The notes: generated by a model not told the origin, from the letters alone. Positions 16,836 through 26,613 are shown, counted from the first letter of the stretch. The stretch is DNA of 64,000 nt from JAAFHB01 sp942493325 (GCA_942493325.1 OW818689.1:4836001-4900000); one strand, 5' to 3'. Made by a program: numbers and translations.

Positions 16836-17450
16836 ATGCACATCGCGATTGCCGGTAATATTGGTGCCGGGAAAACTACCCTGACCGAAATTCTATCAAA
16901 ACATTACGGATGGGATGCCCATTACGAGGAAGTTGATGGAAACCCTTATCTGAATGACTTCTACCACGATATGCAACGCTGGTCTTTTAATCTGCAGGTT
17001 TATTTCCTCAACAACCGGTTTAGCCAGATCATCGATTTCCGCCATTCGGGAAAAACAGTTATTCAGGATCGGACGATCTACGAAGATGCTGAAATATTCG
17101 CCCCCAACCTGCATGAAATGGGACTGATGAGTACGCGTGATTTCGAAACCTATCACTCATTATTTGACCTTATGGGAAAATTAATTCAGGCTCCCGACCT
17201 GATCATTTACCTGAGGGCTTCAATTCCGACGCTGGTTCAGCAGATTCAAAAACGAGGAAGGGATTATGAAGAAACCATCCGCCTTGATTATCTCAAACAA
17301 CTTAACCAACGGTACGAAGCGTGGGCAACCCGGTACCGCCTTGGCAAAATGCTGGTTATTAATATTGATGAACTTAATTTCGCCGAAAACAAAGAAGATA
17401 TCAGCAAGGTAATCGATCGCATCGATGCCCAGCTGCATGGACTTTTCTAA
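16836..17450 (+). CDS. Deoxynucleoside kinase
   Basis: Salvages deoxynucleosides by 5'-phosphorylation (dCK/dGK-type family). P-loop GNIGAGKTT stands at the N-terminus; DRTIYEDAEIF is the ERS/DRS-like motif; RGRDYEETIRLDYL belongs to the LID region. The frame extends to a GTG at 16815 (MKKEAAA before MHIAIAG), but the family normally begins MHIAIAGNIG, so I choose the ATG at 16836. 204 residues, normal length. Confidence 0.88.
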   Translation: MHIAIAGNIGAGKTTLTEILSKHYGWDAHYEEVDGNPYLNDFYHDMQRWSFNLQVYFLNNRFSQIIDFRHSGKTVIQDRTIYEDAEIFAPNLHEMGLMSTRDFETYHSLFDLMGKLIQAPDLIIYLRASIPTLVQQIQKRGRDYEETIRLDYLKQLNQRYEAWATRYRLGKMLVINIDELNFAENKEDISKVIDRIDAQLHGLF

Positions 17451-17579
17451 ACAAAATCAGGTTAACGTTCCGCAGCAACACGCTGGGGGGATTTGTAACT
17501 TTTGAATGCTATTTTATTGATGAAATCCACTACGTCCCAAGTAAGATGCACAAAGATTTATCTGCTGTAATATATTTTT

Positions 17580-17603
17580 AAGCCGGGTAATACCGGCTTT
17601 TGT
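17580..17603 (+). terminator. Rho-independent terminator after the deoxynucleoside kinase gene
   Basis: AAGCCGG pairs with CCGGCTT around a GTAATA loop, followed by TTTTG. It stands 130 bp after the stop codon and before the hut operon. The T-run is short, so termination may be partial. Confidence 0.7.
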
Positions 17604-17705
17604 CATTTGTTTATAACTGAATAATTCGTACGATTATAGCCTGAATTAACCCTTGCACCAAAGGACATTTTTCGGATTTGCAGGTTACCAAAAAGTATAA
17701 AACAA

Positions 17706-19289
17706 ATGAATTCCAAAATATCAAAAGGTTTTAATTTTGGCGAGGATACACTAACGACCGGTTTAGCTTTGAAACTCGCGGCGGGGAAGATCACTGGCTC
17801 CATCAGCCCTTCTGCTGCCGAGCGGATTACAAAGAGCCGGGATATTGTTGATGGGATTGTCGCGAGTCATGAAACAGTTTACGGGATTAATACCGGTTTC
17901 GGGCCGCTTTGCACAACAATAATATCAGAGAGTGATACCAAAAAGTTGCAGCTCAATTTATTAAAAAGTCACAGTGTAGGTGTTGGTCATCCAATCGACC
18001 GTGAGCTTGCCAGGCTGATGATGATTCTCAAAGTACATACCCTGGCCATGGGATTTTCAGGTATTGCAATTGAAACGCTTGAGCGGATATTATGGCATAT
18101 CAACCAGGATATCATACCTGTAGTTCCTTCACAGGGTTCAGTCGGGGCTTCGGGCGACCTGGCACCCCTCGCTCATCTTTTTCTCCCGTTGGCAGGGTAT
18201 GGAAAAGTTTATTACAAAGGCAAGGTTGTGGAGATGGGTGAACTATTGAAAAAGTTCGGGATGGCTCCGATAGAACTTGGCGCCAAAGAAGGTCTTGCCC
18301 TGATCAATGGCACTCAATTTATTGCAGCACATGCCATTAAAGTGGTCGAAAGATTACAGAACTGCCTCGACAACGCCGATCTTATTGCAGCCATGAACCT
18401 TGAGGCGATGCTGGGATCGGTCAAAACTTTTTCACCGGAACTGCATGCCTTACGGCCATACCCGGGGATCATTTATGTGGCCGAACGTATGCGGATGCTC
18501 ATCGGCGAGTCGGAAATTGTGCAATCACATAAAAATTGTTCGCGGCTGCAGGATCCCTACTCATTGCGATGTATTCCCCAGGTGCACGGTGCCTCGCGTA
18601 ATGCATGGTTGCATCTGAAGGAGCTGTTGCACATCGAGTTAAATTCGGTTACTGATAATCCCATAATTCTGGAAGATGGGCGTTCAATCAGCGGTGGAAG
18701 TTTCCATGGTCAGCCTTTGGCCATGGCGCTTGATTACGCTGCAGTTGCAGCAGCCGAGCTTGGAAATATTTCTGACAGGCGTATTTACCTCTCGCTTAAC
18801 GACACAATAGAGGGATTGCCAAAACTCCTGATGCGCGAAACGGGTCTGAACTCCGGTTTTATGATTCCGCAATATACAACAGCGGCGTTGGTCAGCGAAA
18901 ATAAAAGTTTCTGTTTCCCGGCAAGTGCTGATAGTATTCCCACGTCTATGGGCCAGGAAGATCACGTTAGTATGGGATCGATAAGCGCCCGTAAAGCATT
19001 GATGGTGATTGATAATCTCGAAAAAATCCTGGGAATTGAGCTTTTCTGTGCTGCGCAGGGATTCGACTTTAGAAAACCGCTCCGGTCGGGAGGAATCATC
19101 GATGAATGTCATCGCTTTTTCCGGCAGACCATTCCATTTGCTGAATCGGATCATATCATGTCGGACGAAATGAATAAAGCAATTGAACATGTGAAAAACA
19201 AAACGTTGATAACAGTTTCGGGAGATATAGCTAAGAAATTGAAAATCAATCTTAAAAACGATCGTGATGAATTATTCGGAATTTATTGA
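17706..19289 (+). CDS. hutH: HutH, histidine ammonia-lyase
   Basis: First step of histidine degradation: removes ammonia from histidine to give urocanate. 527 residues. The Ala148-Ser149-Gly150 triad that cyclises into the MIO cofactor lies in GSVGASGDLAPLAH, and the YGINTGFG strand with Tyr59 is at 59-66. The order hutH-hutU-hutI-ftcD on one strand makes a complete histidine-to-glutamate pathway. Its end overlaps hutU by 23-26 nt, indicating translational coupling. No promoter was recognised in the 100 bp before it. Confidence 0.95.
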   Translation: MNSKISKGFNFGEDTLTTGLALKLAAGKITGSISPSAAERITKSRDIVDGIVASHETVYGINTGFGPLCTTIISESDTKKLQLNLLKSHSVGVGHPIDRELARLMMILKVHTLAMGFSGIAIETLERILWHINQDIIPVVPSQGSVGASGDLAPLAHLFLPLAGYGKVYYKGKVVEMGELLKKFGMAPIELGAKEGLALINGTQFIAAHAIKVVERLQNCLDNADLIAAMNLEAMLGSVKTFSPELHALRPYPGIIYVAERMRMLIGESEIVQSHKNCSRLQDPYSLRCIPQVHGASRNAWLHLKELLHIELNSVTDNPIILEDGRSISGGSFHGQPLAMALDYAAVAAAELGNISDRRIYLSLNDTIEGLPKLLMRETGLNSGFMIPQYTTAALVSENKSFCFPASADSIPTSMGQEDHVSMGSISARKALMVIDNLEKILGIELFCAAQGFDFRKPLRSGGIIDECHRFFRQTIPFAESDHIMSDEMNKAIEHVKNKTLITVSGDIAKKLKINLKNDRDELFGIY

Positions 19290-20940
19290 GAAATACGCAA
19301 CTCATCCCCACTATAAGGCTCCGACGGGAAATATACTGCACGCGAAATCATGGCAGACTGAGGCACCGTTAAGAATGTTACTCAACAATCTCGATCGGCA
19401 GGTTGCAGAAAACCCCGAAGAACTTGTTGTTTATGGCGGTACCGGTCAGGCCGCGCGGAATCCTGAAGCATTGTTGCAGATAATAAAATGCCTGCTGGAA
19501 CTGGATGAAGAGCATAGTCTGTTAATCCAATCGGGTAAAGCGGTCGGAATTGTGCGAACGCATCCTGAGGCTCCGAGAGTATTTATTGCAAACAGCAACC
19601 TTGTTCCGGTATGGGCCACCTGGGACCATTTCGAAAAATTGAAAAGTGAGGGGCTAATGATGTACGGCCAGATGACGGCCGGAAGCTGGATATATATTGG
19701 CTCGCAAGGGATCCTGCAGGGAACTTATGAGACATTTGAAGCCTGCGGGGAGAAATATTTTAAGGGTGATCTGAAGCACAAGTTGCTTGTTTCGGGTGGA
19801 CTTGGCGGAATGGGAGGGGCTCAGCCGTTGGCGGCGACTTTGGCTGACGCCACTTTTCTTGGGGTAGATGTTGATCCTGAACGAATTAAAAAAAGAGTTC
19901 AGTCGGGATACATCGATCATATTTCTTATTCGTACAGCGAAGCCAAGGCGTTGGTTTTGAATGCGAAGGAAAAAGGTGAAGCAATATCGGTCGGACTTGT
20001 GGCCGATATCGGTGACACACTTAAGCAGTTGCTTGACGATGGAATTATTCCCGATATTGTTACCGATCAAACTTCTGCCCACGATCCTTTGCACGGATAT
20101 GTACCTAATGATCTGACGCTTGAGGAAGCCCGTGCACTTCGGAAATCTGATCCCGGAAAATATAAATCATTGTCGATGCTGAGTATGGCCAGGCATGTCG
20201 GTTTTATGCTCGAAATGAAGCGGCGGGGTAGTATTGTGTTTGATTACGGCAATAATCTGCGCGAGATGGCGTTACAGGGCGGTGAAAAAAATGCGTTCAG
20301 CTTCGATGGATTTATTCCTGAGTTTATCCGTCCACTTTTTTGTGAAGGGAAAGGACCATTCCGATGGGTGGCCTTATCGGGTGACCCGGAAGATATCCGG
20401 ATTACCGACCGTGCACTGACCGAAGCTTTCCCTCAAAATCTGCATATGATAAACTGGCTTAAAAAGGCGGGTGATCGTGTTGAATTCCAAGGTCTGCCGG
20501 CGCGTATTTGCTGGCTGGGTATGGGTGAGCGCGAAAAGGCTGGCATTTTGTTTAATAATCTTGTGAAAGAAGGCAAAGTAAAAGCTCCGATTGTGATCGG
20601 ACGCGATCATCTCGACTGTGGTTCGGTTGCTTCTCCCAACAGGGAGACTGAAAAAATGATGGATGGCAGTGACGCTGTTTCAGACTGGCCGCTGCTCAAC
20701 CTGATGGCTAATACCGGTGGCGGCGCAACGTGGGTTTCATTCCATCATGGAGGCGGAGTCGGAATGGGATTTTCGCAGCATGCGGGGATGGTGGTTCTCG
20801 CCGATGGGACCGAAAGGGCAGAGGCGTGCATTCGTAGGGTATTGTATAACGATCCCGCCATGGGAATATTCCGGCATAACGATGCGGGTTATACAAAAGC
20901 CACCGAAAATATGACGACCTTTAATCTCAATTTCAGATGA
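19267..20940 (+). CDS. hutU: HutU, urocanate hydratase
   Basis: Converts urocanate to imidazolone propionate with tightly bound NAD+. About 557 residues, usual length. Conserved blocks visible: YGGTGQAARNPEA near the N-terminus, GGLGGMGGAQPLA (NAD-binding, about 177-189), DQTSAHDPL, and RICWLGMGERE with the active-site cysteine. Start ATG at 19267; a GTG directly before it (19264) could also serve. Overlaps the 3' end of hutH. Confidence 0.95.
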   Translation: MNYSEFIEKYATHPHYKAPTGNILHAKSWQTEAPLRMLLNNLDRQVAENPEELVVYGGTGQAARNPEALLQIIKCLLELDEEHSLLIQSGKAVGIVRTHPEAPRVFIANSNLVPVWATWDHFEKLKSEGLMMYGQMTAGSWIYIGSQGILQGTYETFEACGEKYFKGDLKHKLLVSGGLGGMGGAQPLAATLADATFLGVDVDPERIKKRVQSGYIDHISYSYSEAKALVLNAKEKGEAISVGLVADIGDTLKQLLDDGIIPDIVTDQTSAHDPLHGYVPNDLTLEEARALRKSDPGKYKSLSMLSMARHVGFMLEMKRRGSIVFDYGNNLREMALQGGEKNAFSFDGFIPEFIRPLFCEGKGPFRWVALSGDPEDIRITDRALTEAFPQNLHMINWLKKAGDRVEFQGLPARICWLGMGEREKAGILFNNLVKEGKVKAPIVIGRDHLDCGSVASPNRETEKMMDGSDAVSDWPLLNLMANTGGGATWVSFHHGGGVGMGFSQHAGMVVLADGTERAEACIRRVLYNDPAMGIFRHNDAGYTKATENMTTFNLNFR

Positions 20941-20953
20941 GCGCAGCGAAATC

Positions 20954-22198
20954 ATGTTAGAAACCAGGATAATCGGCCCCTTTGTTCAGCTTTTAACAAT
21001 GGACAATATTCCGTTGAAAGGATGTATTGATGACAACCGGCTCAAAATCATTCCAAACGGAGGTGTTGCAATCCGGGAAGGAAAAATTGTGAAAACGGGG
21101 AATTTTGATCAGCTTTGTGTTGAATTCATGGGGCAAAATACTATAATTGAGCGGGTAGAAACGACGCTGGTTGCAATCCCCGGGATGATCGATCCGCACA
21201 CTCACATTTGCTGGGCAGGAAGCCGGGCCAATGATTATTCCCTCCGGTTAGCCGGGAAGAGTTACCTCGAAATTTCCCAAAGTGGCGGCGGTATTGGCGA
21301 TACTGTAACGAAAACAAGGGCTGCGTCAGCCTCACGGCTCGAAGCTTTGCTCACAGAGCGTGCACTAGCTCATCTTCATCGCGGTGTGACAACCATTGAA
21401 GTGAAGAGTGGTTACTGTTTAAATACGGAAGGGGAAATTAAACTGCTCGAAGTGATTGGAAGGGCAAACCAAAATCTGCCGGCTGACCTGATCCCGACAT
21501 GCCTGGCAGCTCATATCACACCTGCAGACTTTAAGGGCTCTTCATCGGATTACCTCGGGAGTGTGATAAAGGATTTGCTGCCGGATGTTAATAAACGAGG
21601 ATTATCGCACCGGGTTGATATTTATATTGACAATGGGGCATTTTCAGTTAATGATGCGCGGAAATATCTGACCAGGGCAAAAAGTATGGGTTTTGAACTG
21701 GTCATTCACGGCGAACAGTTTACCCCCGGCGGCGTTTCGCTGGCCTGTGAGCTTGGGGTAGGTTCAGTTGATCACCTTGAGGTGATTAATGATCGTGAGA
21801 TTGGTTTTTTGGCGGCATCAAATGTTGTTCCTGTTGTACTTCCGGGTGCTTCACTGGGATTAGGCTGCGGTTTTGCACCGGCCCGGAAATTATTGGATGC
21901 AGGATGTTCCCTGGCCATCGGTTCCGACTGGAATCCCGGTTCGGCACCGATGGGCGATTTATTGATGCAGGCTGCAGTATTGGGAATTTTTGAGAAAATG
22001 ACCATGGCAGAGACTTTGGCAGGTATAACATTCAGGGCAGCAAGCGCACTCGGATTGACCGACCGGGGCAAGCTAAATCAAGGATTCCTTGCCGATTTTG
22101 CCGGTTTTCCTGCTTCCGATTACCGTGAAATTCTTTATAACCAGGGAAGTTTAAAACCTTCATTGGTGTGGAAAAGAGGAGAAAGGGTGAGGGAGTGA
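20954..22198 (+). CDS. hutI: HutI, imidazolonepropionase
   Basis: Metal-dependent amidohydrolase that opens the ring of imidazolone propionate to formiminoglutamate. 414 residues. The HTH metal motif (DPHTHICWAG) is at about 79-88, with further ligands in VIHGEQFTPG and the aspartate in AIGSDWNPGS. Begins 13 bp after hutU. The extreme C-terminus (VWKRGERVRE) is encoded by the edge of a GA-rich low-complexity tract that continues past the stop codon, so the original end of the protein may have been altered by that repeat. Confidence 0.94.
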   Translation: MLETRIIGPFVQLLTMDNIPLKGCIDDNRLKIIPNGGVAIREGKIVKTGNFDQLCVEFMGQNTIIERVETTLVAIPGMIDPHTHICWAGSRANDYSLRLAGKSYLEISQSGGGIGDTVTKTRAASASRLEALLTERALAHLHRGVTTIEVKSGYCLNTEGEIKLLEVIGRANQNLPADLIPTCLAAHITPADFKGSSSDYLGSVIKDLLPDVNKRGLSHRVDIYIDNGAFSVNDARKYLTRAKSMGFELVIHGEQFTPGGVSLACELGVGSVDHLEVINDREIGFLAASNVVPVVLPGASLGLGCGFAPARKLLDAGCSLAIGSDWNPGSAPMGDLLMQAAVLGIFEKMTMAETLAGITFRAASALGLTDRGKLNQGFLADFAGFPASDYREILYNQGSLKPSLVWKRGERVRE

Positions 22199-22442
22199 AC
22201 TTGAGAGGGGGTGATGTTGAGAGCGAGGGGGAGAAGATGAGAAATGTGAGAAGATAAATGGAGTAAGTCATTCAATAATATTGAAACATGAGAAAGATCG
22301 ATTGGGCGAAGGGACAATGGGAAGTTCGGAAAATGAGAAGGTTAATGGAGAGCGATGCCAGTAGCGAACAGCCAGTAGCGAGCAGCCAGCAGCCAGTAGC
22401 CAGCAGCTTTAATTTAGGATGTACAATTAAAAACAGTTATTA
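22175..22442. repeat. Low-complexity tract between hutI and ftcD (GA-rich and AGCCAGTAGC-type repeats)
   Basis: Two blocks. About 22175-22345 is purine-rich, with variations of GAGAAGATGAGA and GAGGGGGTGA; the string GAGAAGATGAGAAATGT recurs exactly after ispG at about 30447. About 22350-22408 consists of near-tandem AGCCAGTAGC / AGCCAGCAGC units. No open reading frame of interest. The tract separates two genes that form one operon elsewhere. Confidence 0.75.
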
Positions 22443-24125
22443 ATGAAACAACTAATTGAGTGCGTTCCCAACTTTTCGGAAGGACGTGATCTTTCCATTA
22501 TAAAACAGATTACCGATGTCATCGAAAGTGTTAAGGGGATCAGGCTGCTGAATGTCGATCCGGGGCATGCCACCAACCGGACAGTAGTTACGTTTGTCGG
22601 GGTACCGGAACTCGTTGTTGAGGCTGCTTTCAGGGCGATTGAGCGTGCTTCGGAGCTTATTGATATGCGTTATCACAAAGGAGAACATCCCCGCTTTGGA
22701 GCAACAGATGTCTGCCCATTGGTGCCGGTTTCGGATATTACGATGGAAGAGACGGTTGAATACGCCCGGCTTCTTGCAAAACGCGTGGGCAATGAATTGA
22801 ATATACCGGTATATTGTTATGAATATGCTGCCTATGAAGAGAAGAGAAGGAGCCTGGCAAATTGTCGGTCAGGGGAATACGAAGGACTGGCGGAAAAAAT
22901 GCAGACTGCAGAATGGATGCCCGATTTTGGTCCCGCGGCATTTAATGCCAAATCGGGAGCAACGGCTATCGGGGCCAGGAATTTTCTGATCGCCTACAAT
23001 GTAAATCTGAATACCACTTCGGTTAGGCTGGCCAATGCAATTGCCTTTGATGTTCGCGAAGCAGGCCGTTTACAAAGAGAAGGTGATCCGCTGACAGGAA
23101 AAATTATTACGGATGAAAAGGGTGAACCTGTCAGGATTCCCGGAACATTGAAAAAAGTAAGGGCTATCGGCTGGTTTATAAAGGAATATGGAATTGCTCA
23201 AATTTCAATGAATCTCACAGATATTACAGTCACGTCAGTTCACGAGGCTTTTGAGGAAGTGTGTGAAAGGGCACGCGACCGTGGGATCAGGGTTACTGGT
23301 TCGGAGTTAATCGGGATGATTCCTCTGCAGGCAATGCTTGATGCCGGCAAGTATTTCCTCCGGAAGCAACACCGTTCTGTCGGAATTCCCGACCGCGAAA
23401 TCATAAAAATAGCGGTGAAATCATTAGGCCTCGATGAACTCGCTCCATTTGATCCAGAAAAGCGAATCATTGAATATCTTCTTAAAAATACAGATAATCA
23501 ATTGGTTGATTATTCATTGTCTGCATTTGCGCACGAGGTGGCCTCCGATTCACCGGCCCCGGGCGGCGGTTCAGTTGCAGCCTATGTGGGTGCAATTGGC
23601 GTAGCTTTAGGATCAATGGTGGCAAATCTCACTTCCCACAAACGGGGCTGGGATAACCGATGGATGGAATTTTCGGATTGGGCCGAAAAAGGAAAGGTAA
23701 TCTATGAAGAATTGCTGCAACTGGTAGATAAAGATACCGAAGCTTTTAACCAGATCATGGAGGCTTTAAAATTGCCAAAGGAAAATCCGGATGAGATGGC
23801 AACCCGCAAAAAGGCCGTTCAGGCAGCTACCAGGTATGCAATCGATGTTCCATTCAGGGTAATGCAATTATCGTACGATTCGATGGAAGTAATCGAAGCG
23901 ATGGCTCAAACGGGCAATCCCAATTCTGTAACTGACGCAGGGGTAGGAGCTTTATGTGCTGCCGCTGCAGTGTCGGGTGCATATCTTAATGTCCTGGTCA
24001 ATTCATCGGGATTTAATGATAAAGAGGCGATACTAAATATTTTATCCCAAGCTGAAACCCTCGAAATCCAGACAAAACAACGTTGCGAAGAAATCCAATC
24101 CATCGTCCGAAGTAAAATAGGTTAA
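22443..24125 (+). CDS. ftcD: Glutamate formimidoyltransferase / formimidoyltetrahydrofolate cyclodeaminase
   Basis: Bifunctional last enzyme of histidine degradation: moves the formimino group of formiminoglutamate to tetrahydrofolate and then deaminates it to methenyl-THF. 560 residues. Formiminotransferase domain about 1-325 (start MKQLIECVPNFSEGRD, GEHPRFGATDVCP); cyclodeaminase domain about 350-555 (FAHEVASDSPAPGGGSVAA, GNPNSVTDAGVGA). Fused form as in vertebrates and other Bacteroidetes. Fourth gene of the hut cluster, separated from hutI by the repeat tract above. Confidence 0.95.
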   Translation: MKQLIECVPNFSEGRDLSIIKQITDVIESVKGIRLLNVDPGHATNRTVVTFVGVPELVVEAAFRAIERASELIDMRYHKGEHPRFGATDVCPLVPVSDITMEETVEYARLLAKRVGNELNIPVYCYEYAAYEEKRRSLANCRSGEYEGLAEKMQTAEWMPDFGPAAFNAKSGATAIGARNFLIAYNVNLNTTSVRLANAIAFDVREAGRLQREGDPLTGKIITDEKGEPVRIPGTLKKVRAIGWFIKEYGIAQISMNLTDITVTSVHEAFEEVCERARDRGIRVTGSELIGMIPLQAMLDAGKYFLRKQHRSVGIPDREIIKIAVKSLGLDELAPFDPEKRIIEYLLKNTDNQLVDYSLSAFAHEVASDSPAPGGGSVAAYVGAIGVALGSMVANLTSHKRGWDNRWMEFSDWAEKGKVIYEELLQLVDKDTEAFNQIMEALKLPKENPDEMATRKKAVQAATRYAIDVPFRVMQLSYDSMEVIEAMAQTGNPNSVTDAGVGALCAAAAVSGAYLNVLVNSSGFNDKEAILNILSQAETLEIQTKQRCEEIQSIVRSKIG

Positions 24126-24130
24126 ATAAA

Positions 24131-24172
24131 AAGCCGGGTAAATCCTTGATTAAAAGGTTTACCCGGCCAGAT
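24131..24172. terminator. Bidirectional terminator between ftcD and metK
   Basis: GCCGGGTAAA (24133-24142) pairs perfectly with TTTACCCGGC (24158-24167); CCTT/AAGG inside the loop can add pairs. On the minus strand it is followed by TTTTTATTT, a good U-tract for metK; on the plus strand the tail (CAGATATTTTATT) is weaker, for ftcD. The genes converge here. Confidence 0.88.
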
Positions 24173-24192
24173 ATTTTATTATTCAGACGAAT

Positions 24193-25482
24193 TTATACGC
24201 CAAAGGCAGTCTTGATTTTATCGACATAGTCGAGTTTCTCCCAGGTAAACAATTCCACTTCTTTTACACGATCGCCAAAATAGGGCGAAGAGTACTTTTT
24301 GGTGATCGTAACCGGAGTACGTCCCATATGACCATAGGCTGCCGTTTCTTCATAAATTGGATTACGAAGTTTCAGCCGTGTTTCAATTGCATAAGGACGC
24401 AGATCGAATAAAGCGGTGATTTTCTCTGCGATCCCGGCATCAAGCAGATTTATTTTGGCTGTGCCATAGGTATTCACATAAATATTCACGGGTTGTGCAA
24501 CCCCTATCGCGTAAGCAAGCTGAACCAAAATTTCATCTGCAATTCCTGCTGCAACCAGATTTTTGGCGATATGCCTGGCAGCATAGGCAGCCGATCGGTC
24601 TACTTTTGATGGATCTTTACCCGAGAATGCTCCACCTCCGTGGGCTCCTTTACCGCCATAGGTATCGACGATAATTTTCCGTCCGGTGAGACCGGTATCG
24701 CCGTGAGGACCACCAATCACAAATTTCCCGGTAGGGTTGACATAGAGAATATATCCCGGTTTGAATAATTGCTGAATCTGTTCAGGCAGTTTGGCAAGAA
24801 TGGAAGGGATCAGGTAGTTCTGAACATCCTCCTTGATTTTATCACACATATCCTGATCGGCTTTGGCCTGGGCTTCCGGGGTGGCGTTTTCGGGCAAAAT
24901 AAATTCATCATGCTGGGTTGAAACAACAATTGTATGAACTTTAACCGGTTTATTATTAACGTCATACTCGATCGTGACCTGCGATTTTGAATCCGGGCGC
25001 AGGTAAGTCATCACCTTAAGTTCGCGACGGATGGCGGCCAATTCAAGTAATAGTAAATGTGATAAGTCGAGCGACAAAGGCATGTAGTTTTCAGTCTCAG
25101 ACGTGGCATAACCAAACATCATCCCCTGGTCACCGGCACCCTGATTTTCACGATCGGTCTTTTCAACGCCACGGTTAATGTCGGGCGATTGTTCGTGCAA
25201 TGCGGTTAAAACACCACAGGAATCACCATCAAACTGGTATTCAGCCTTGGTGTAACCGATCCGGTTGATCACCCTGCGGGCTACTTCGCGTACATCAATG
25301 TAAGTTTCTGATTTGATCTCGCCTGCCATAACAACCTGGCCGGTAGTGACCAGTGTTTCACATGCAACTTTCGAGTCGGGGTCGTAGGCAAGAAATTCAT
25401 CCAGCACTGCATCCGAAATCTGGTCGGCGACTTTGTCCGGGTGCCCTTCTGACACCGATTCTGAGGTAAAAAGATATCCCAT
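24193..25482 (-). CDS. metK: S-adenosylmethionine synthetase
   Basis: Makes S-adenosylmethionine from methionine and ATP. 429 residues. Signature motifs: SEGHPDKVADQISD (11-24, His14 and Asp16), GAGDQGMMFGYA (substrate loop) and GGGAFSGKDPSKVDRS (phosphate-binding). Slightly longer than the 384-residue E. coli enzyme, as usual in Bacteroidetes. Leader of about 120 nt with a small hairpin TCCGC-AAAG-GCGGA (25501-25514) but no recognisable SAM riboswitch. Confidence 0.97.
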   Translation of the reverse strand: MGYLFTSESVSEGHPDKVADQISDAVLDEFLAYDPDSKVACETLVTTGQVVMAGEIKSETYIDVREVARRVINRIGYTKAEYQFDGDSCGVLTALHEQSPDINRGVEKTDRENQGAGDQGMMFGYATSETENYMPLSLDLSHLLLLELAAIRRELKVMTYLRPDSKSQVTIEYDVNNKPVKVHTIVVSTQHDEFILPENATPEAQAKADQDMCDKIKEDVQNYLIPSILAKLPEQIQQLFKPGYILYVNPTGKFVIGGPHGDTGLTGRKIIVDTYGGKGAHGGGAFSGKDPSKVDRSAAYAARHIAKNLVAAGIADEILVQLAYAIGVAQPVNIYVNTYGTAKINLLDAGIAEKITALFDLRPYAIETRLKLRNPIYEETAAYGHMGRTPVTITKKYSSPYFGDRVKEVELFTWEKLDYVDKIKTAFGV

Positions 25483-25608
25483 AATATAAATAGTTTAAGG
25501 TCCGCAAAGGCGGATCGATTAATAATTATTGAATTACAGGGATAGTTGATTGATGGGAAAGAATCCGAAAATTTTGTTTTAGCATTTTTTTCCGTGGTTG
25601 CAATCAAT

Positions 25609-25616
25609 CAAATTTA
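25609..25616 (-). promoter_or_regulatory. Candidate -7 element for metK
   Basis: TAAATTTG on the minus strand, an exact TAnnTTTG match, about 130 bp ahead of the metK ATG. A TTTG stands 16 nt further upstream, a little closer than usual for the -33 element. Confidence 0.45.
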
Positions 25617-25691
25617 TCCACAAATAACGGGGCAAAGATAATTTCTTTTAATTGAAATACTCAATGAGGTTCAATTTTTTTTAGCGCTGAT

Positions 25692-26597
25692 TTATCGGGT
25701 GATTTCGAGAAAGACATTTTCCAGGGTAGAGTCCTGTCTGTTCAGGGTAAGAATGGTAAGATTATCAGCGACTGCGAACCTGAAAATCAGGGGCCTTATA
25801 TCTGAGTCATTACCCTGCACGAGCCAGATTTTCTCTGATACCGGCTGAATTGCTGTTATCCCTTCTATCCCAAGTAATTTGTCCGGATTTATTTGTTCTG
25901 CAAATTCGACCAGCACCTTTTGTCCGCGGCTGGTTGCAAGGGCTTTAATATTTGAAGGGGTATCTGTTGCAACAATTTTACCGCGGCTGATAATCATTAT
26001 CCTGTCGCACAAAGCTTCAACTTCCTGCATAATATGGGTGGAGAGCATCACGGTTTTATGGGCACTGAGGCTGCGGATCAACTGGCGTATTTCGACAATC
26101 TGTGAAGGGTCAAGACCCGAAGTTGGCTCGTCAAGAATCAGGACCGACGGATCGTGGATAAGCGCCTGGGCAATACCGACACGCTGCCGGTATCCTTTTG
26201 AAAGTGCCCCTATTTTTTTATGTTTTTCGCGCTCGAGTCCGGTAATACCGATTATTTCATTCACATGCGACCTGACCTGTTTAAGCTTGTAAATTCCCGC
26301 TACATAAGCTAAATATTCTGTGACATAAAGGTCGGTGTAAAGTGGATTATTTTCGGGCAGATACCCGATTTGCCTTCGTATTTCGAGATTATTCCCTTCT
26401 ACCAAAGCCCCGTTAATCCGGGCAGTGCCTTCATCCGGATGCAGAAAACCGGTGATAATTTTCATCATCGTAGATTTTCCGGCCCCATTGGGTCCCAGTA
26501 TCCCGACAATCTCACCCGAATTTACCGTGAAAGAGACACTATCCAGTGCTTTCTGACTTCCGTATAGTTTTGTGACAGATTCAACTTGTACCGACAT
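25692..26597 (-). CDS. gldA: GldA-like ABC transporter ATP-binding protein
   Basis: ATPase subunit of an ABC exporter, 301 residues. Walker A GPNGAGKS (35-42), the signature LSKGYRQRVG, Walker B LILDEPTSGLDP and an H-loop (STH) are all intact. The sequence order KLYGSQKALDSVSFTV, IGYLPENNPLYTDLYVTEYLA and the C-terminal extension resemble GldA, needed for gliding in Flavobacterium. No membrane partner (GldF/GldG) is adjacent, so the role may be transport unrelated to gliding; the symbol is by resemblance only. Confidence 0.85.
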   Translation of the reverse strand: MSVQVESVTKLYGSQKALDSVSFTVNSGEIVGILGPNGAGKSTMMKIITGFLHPDEGTARINGALVEGNNLEIRRQIGYLPENNPLYTDLYVTEYLAYVAGIYKLKQVRSHVNEIIGITGLEREKHKKIGALSKGYRQRVGIAQALIHDPSVLILDEPTSGLDPSQIVEIRQLIRSLSAHKTVMLSTHIMQEVEALCDRIMIISRGKIVATDTPSNIKALATSRGQKVLVEFAEQINPDKLLGIEGITAIQPVSEKIWLVQGNDSDIRPLIFRFAVADNLTILTLNRQDSTLENVFLEITR

Positions 26598-26613
26598 TCC
26601 AGCTATTTTTCAG

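Noticed and set aside
25483..25620. SAM riboswitch in the metK leader
   Set aside because: Only a small TCCGC/GCGGA hairpin is present; none of the known SAM aptamer core sequences could be recognised.
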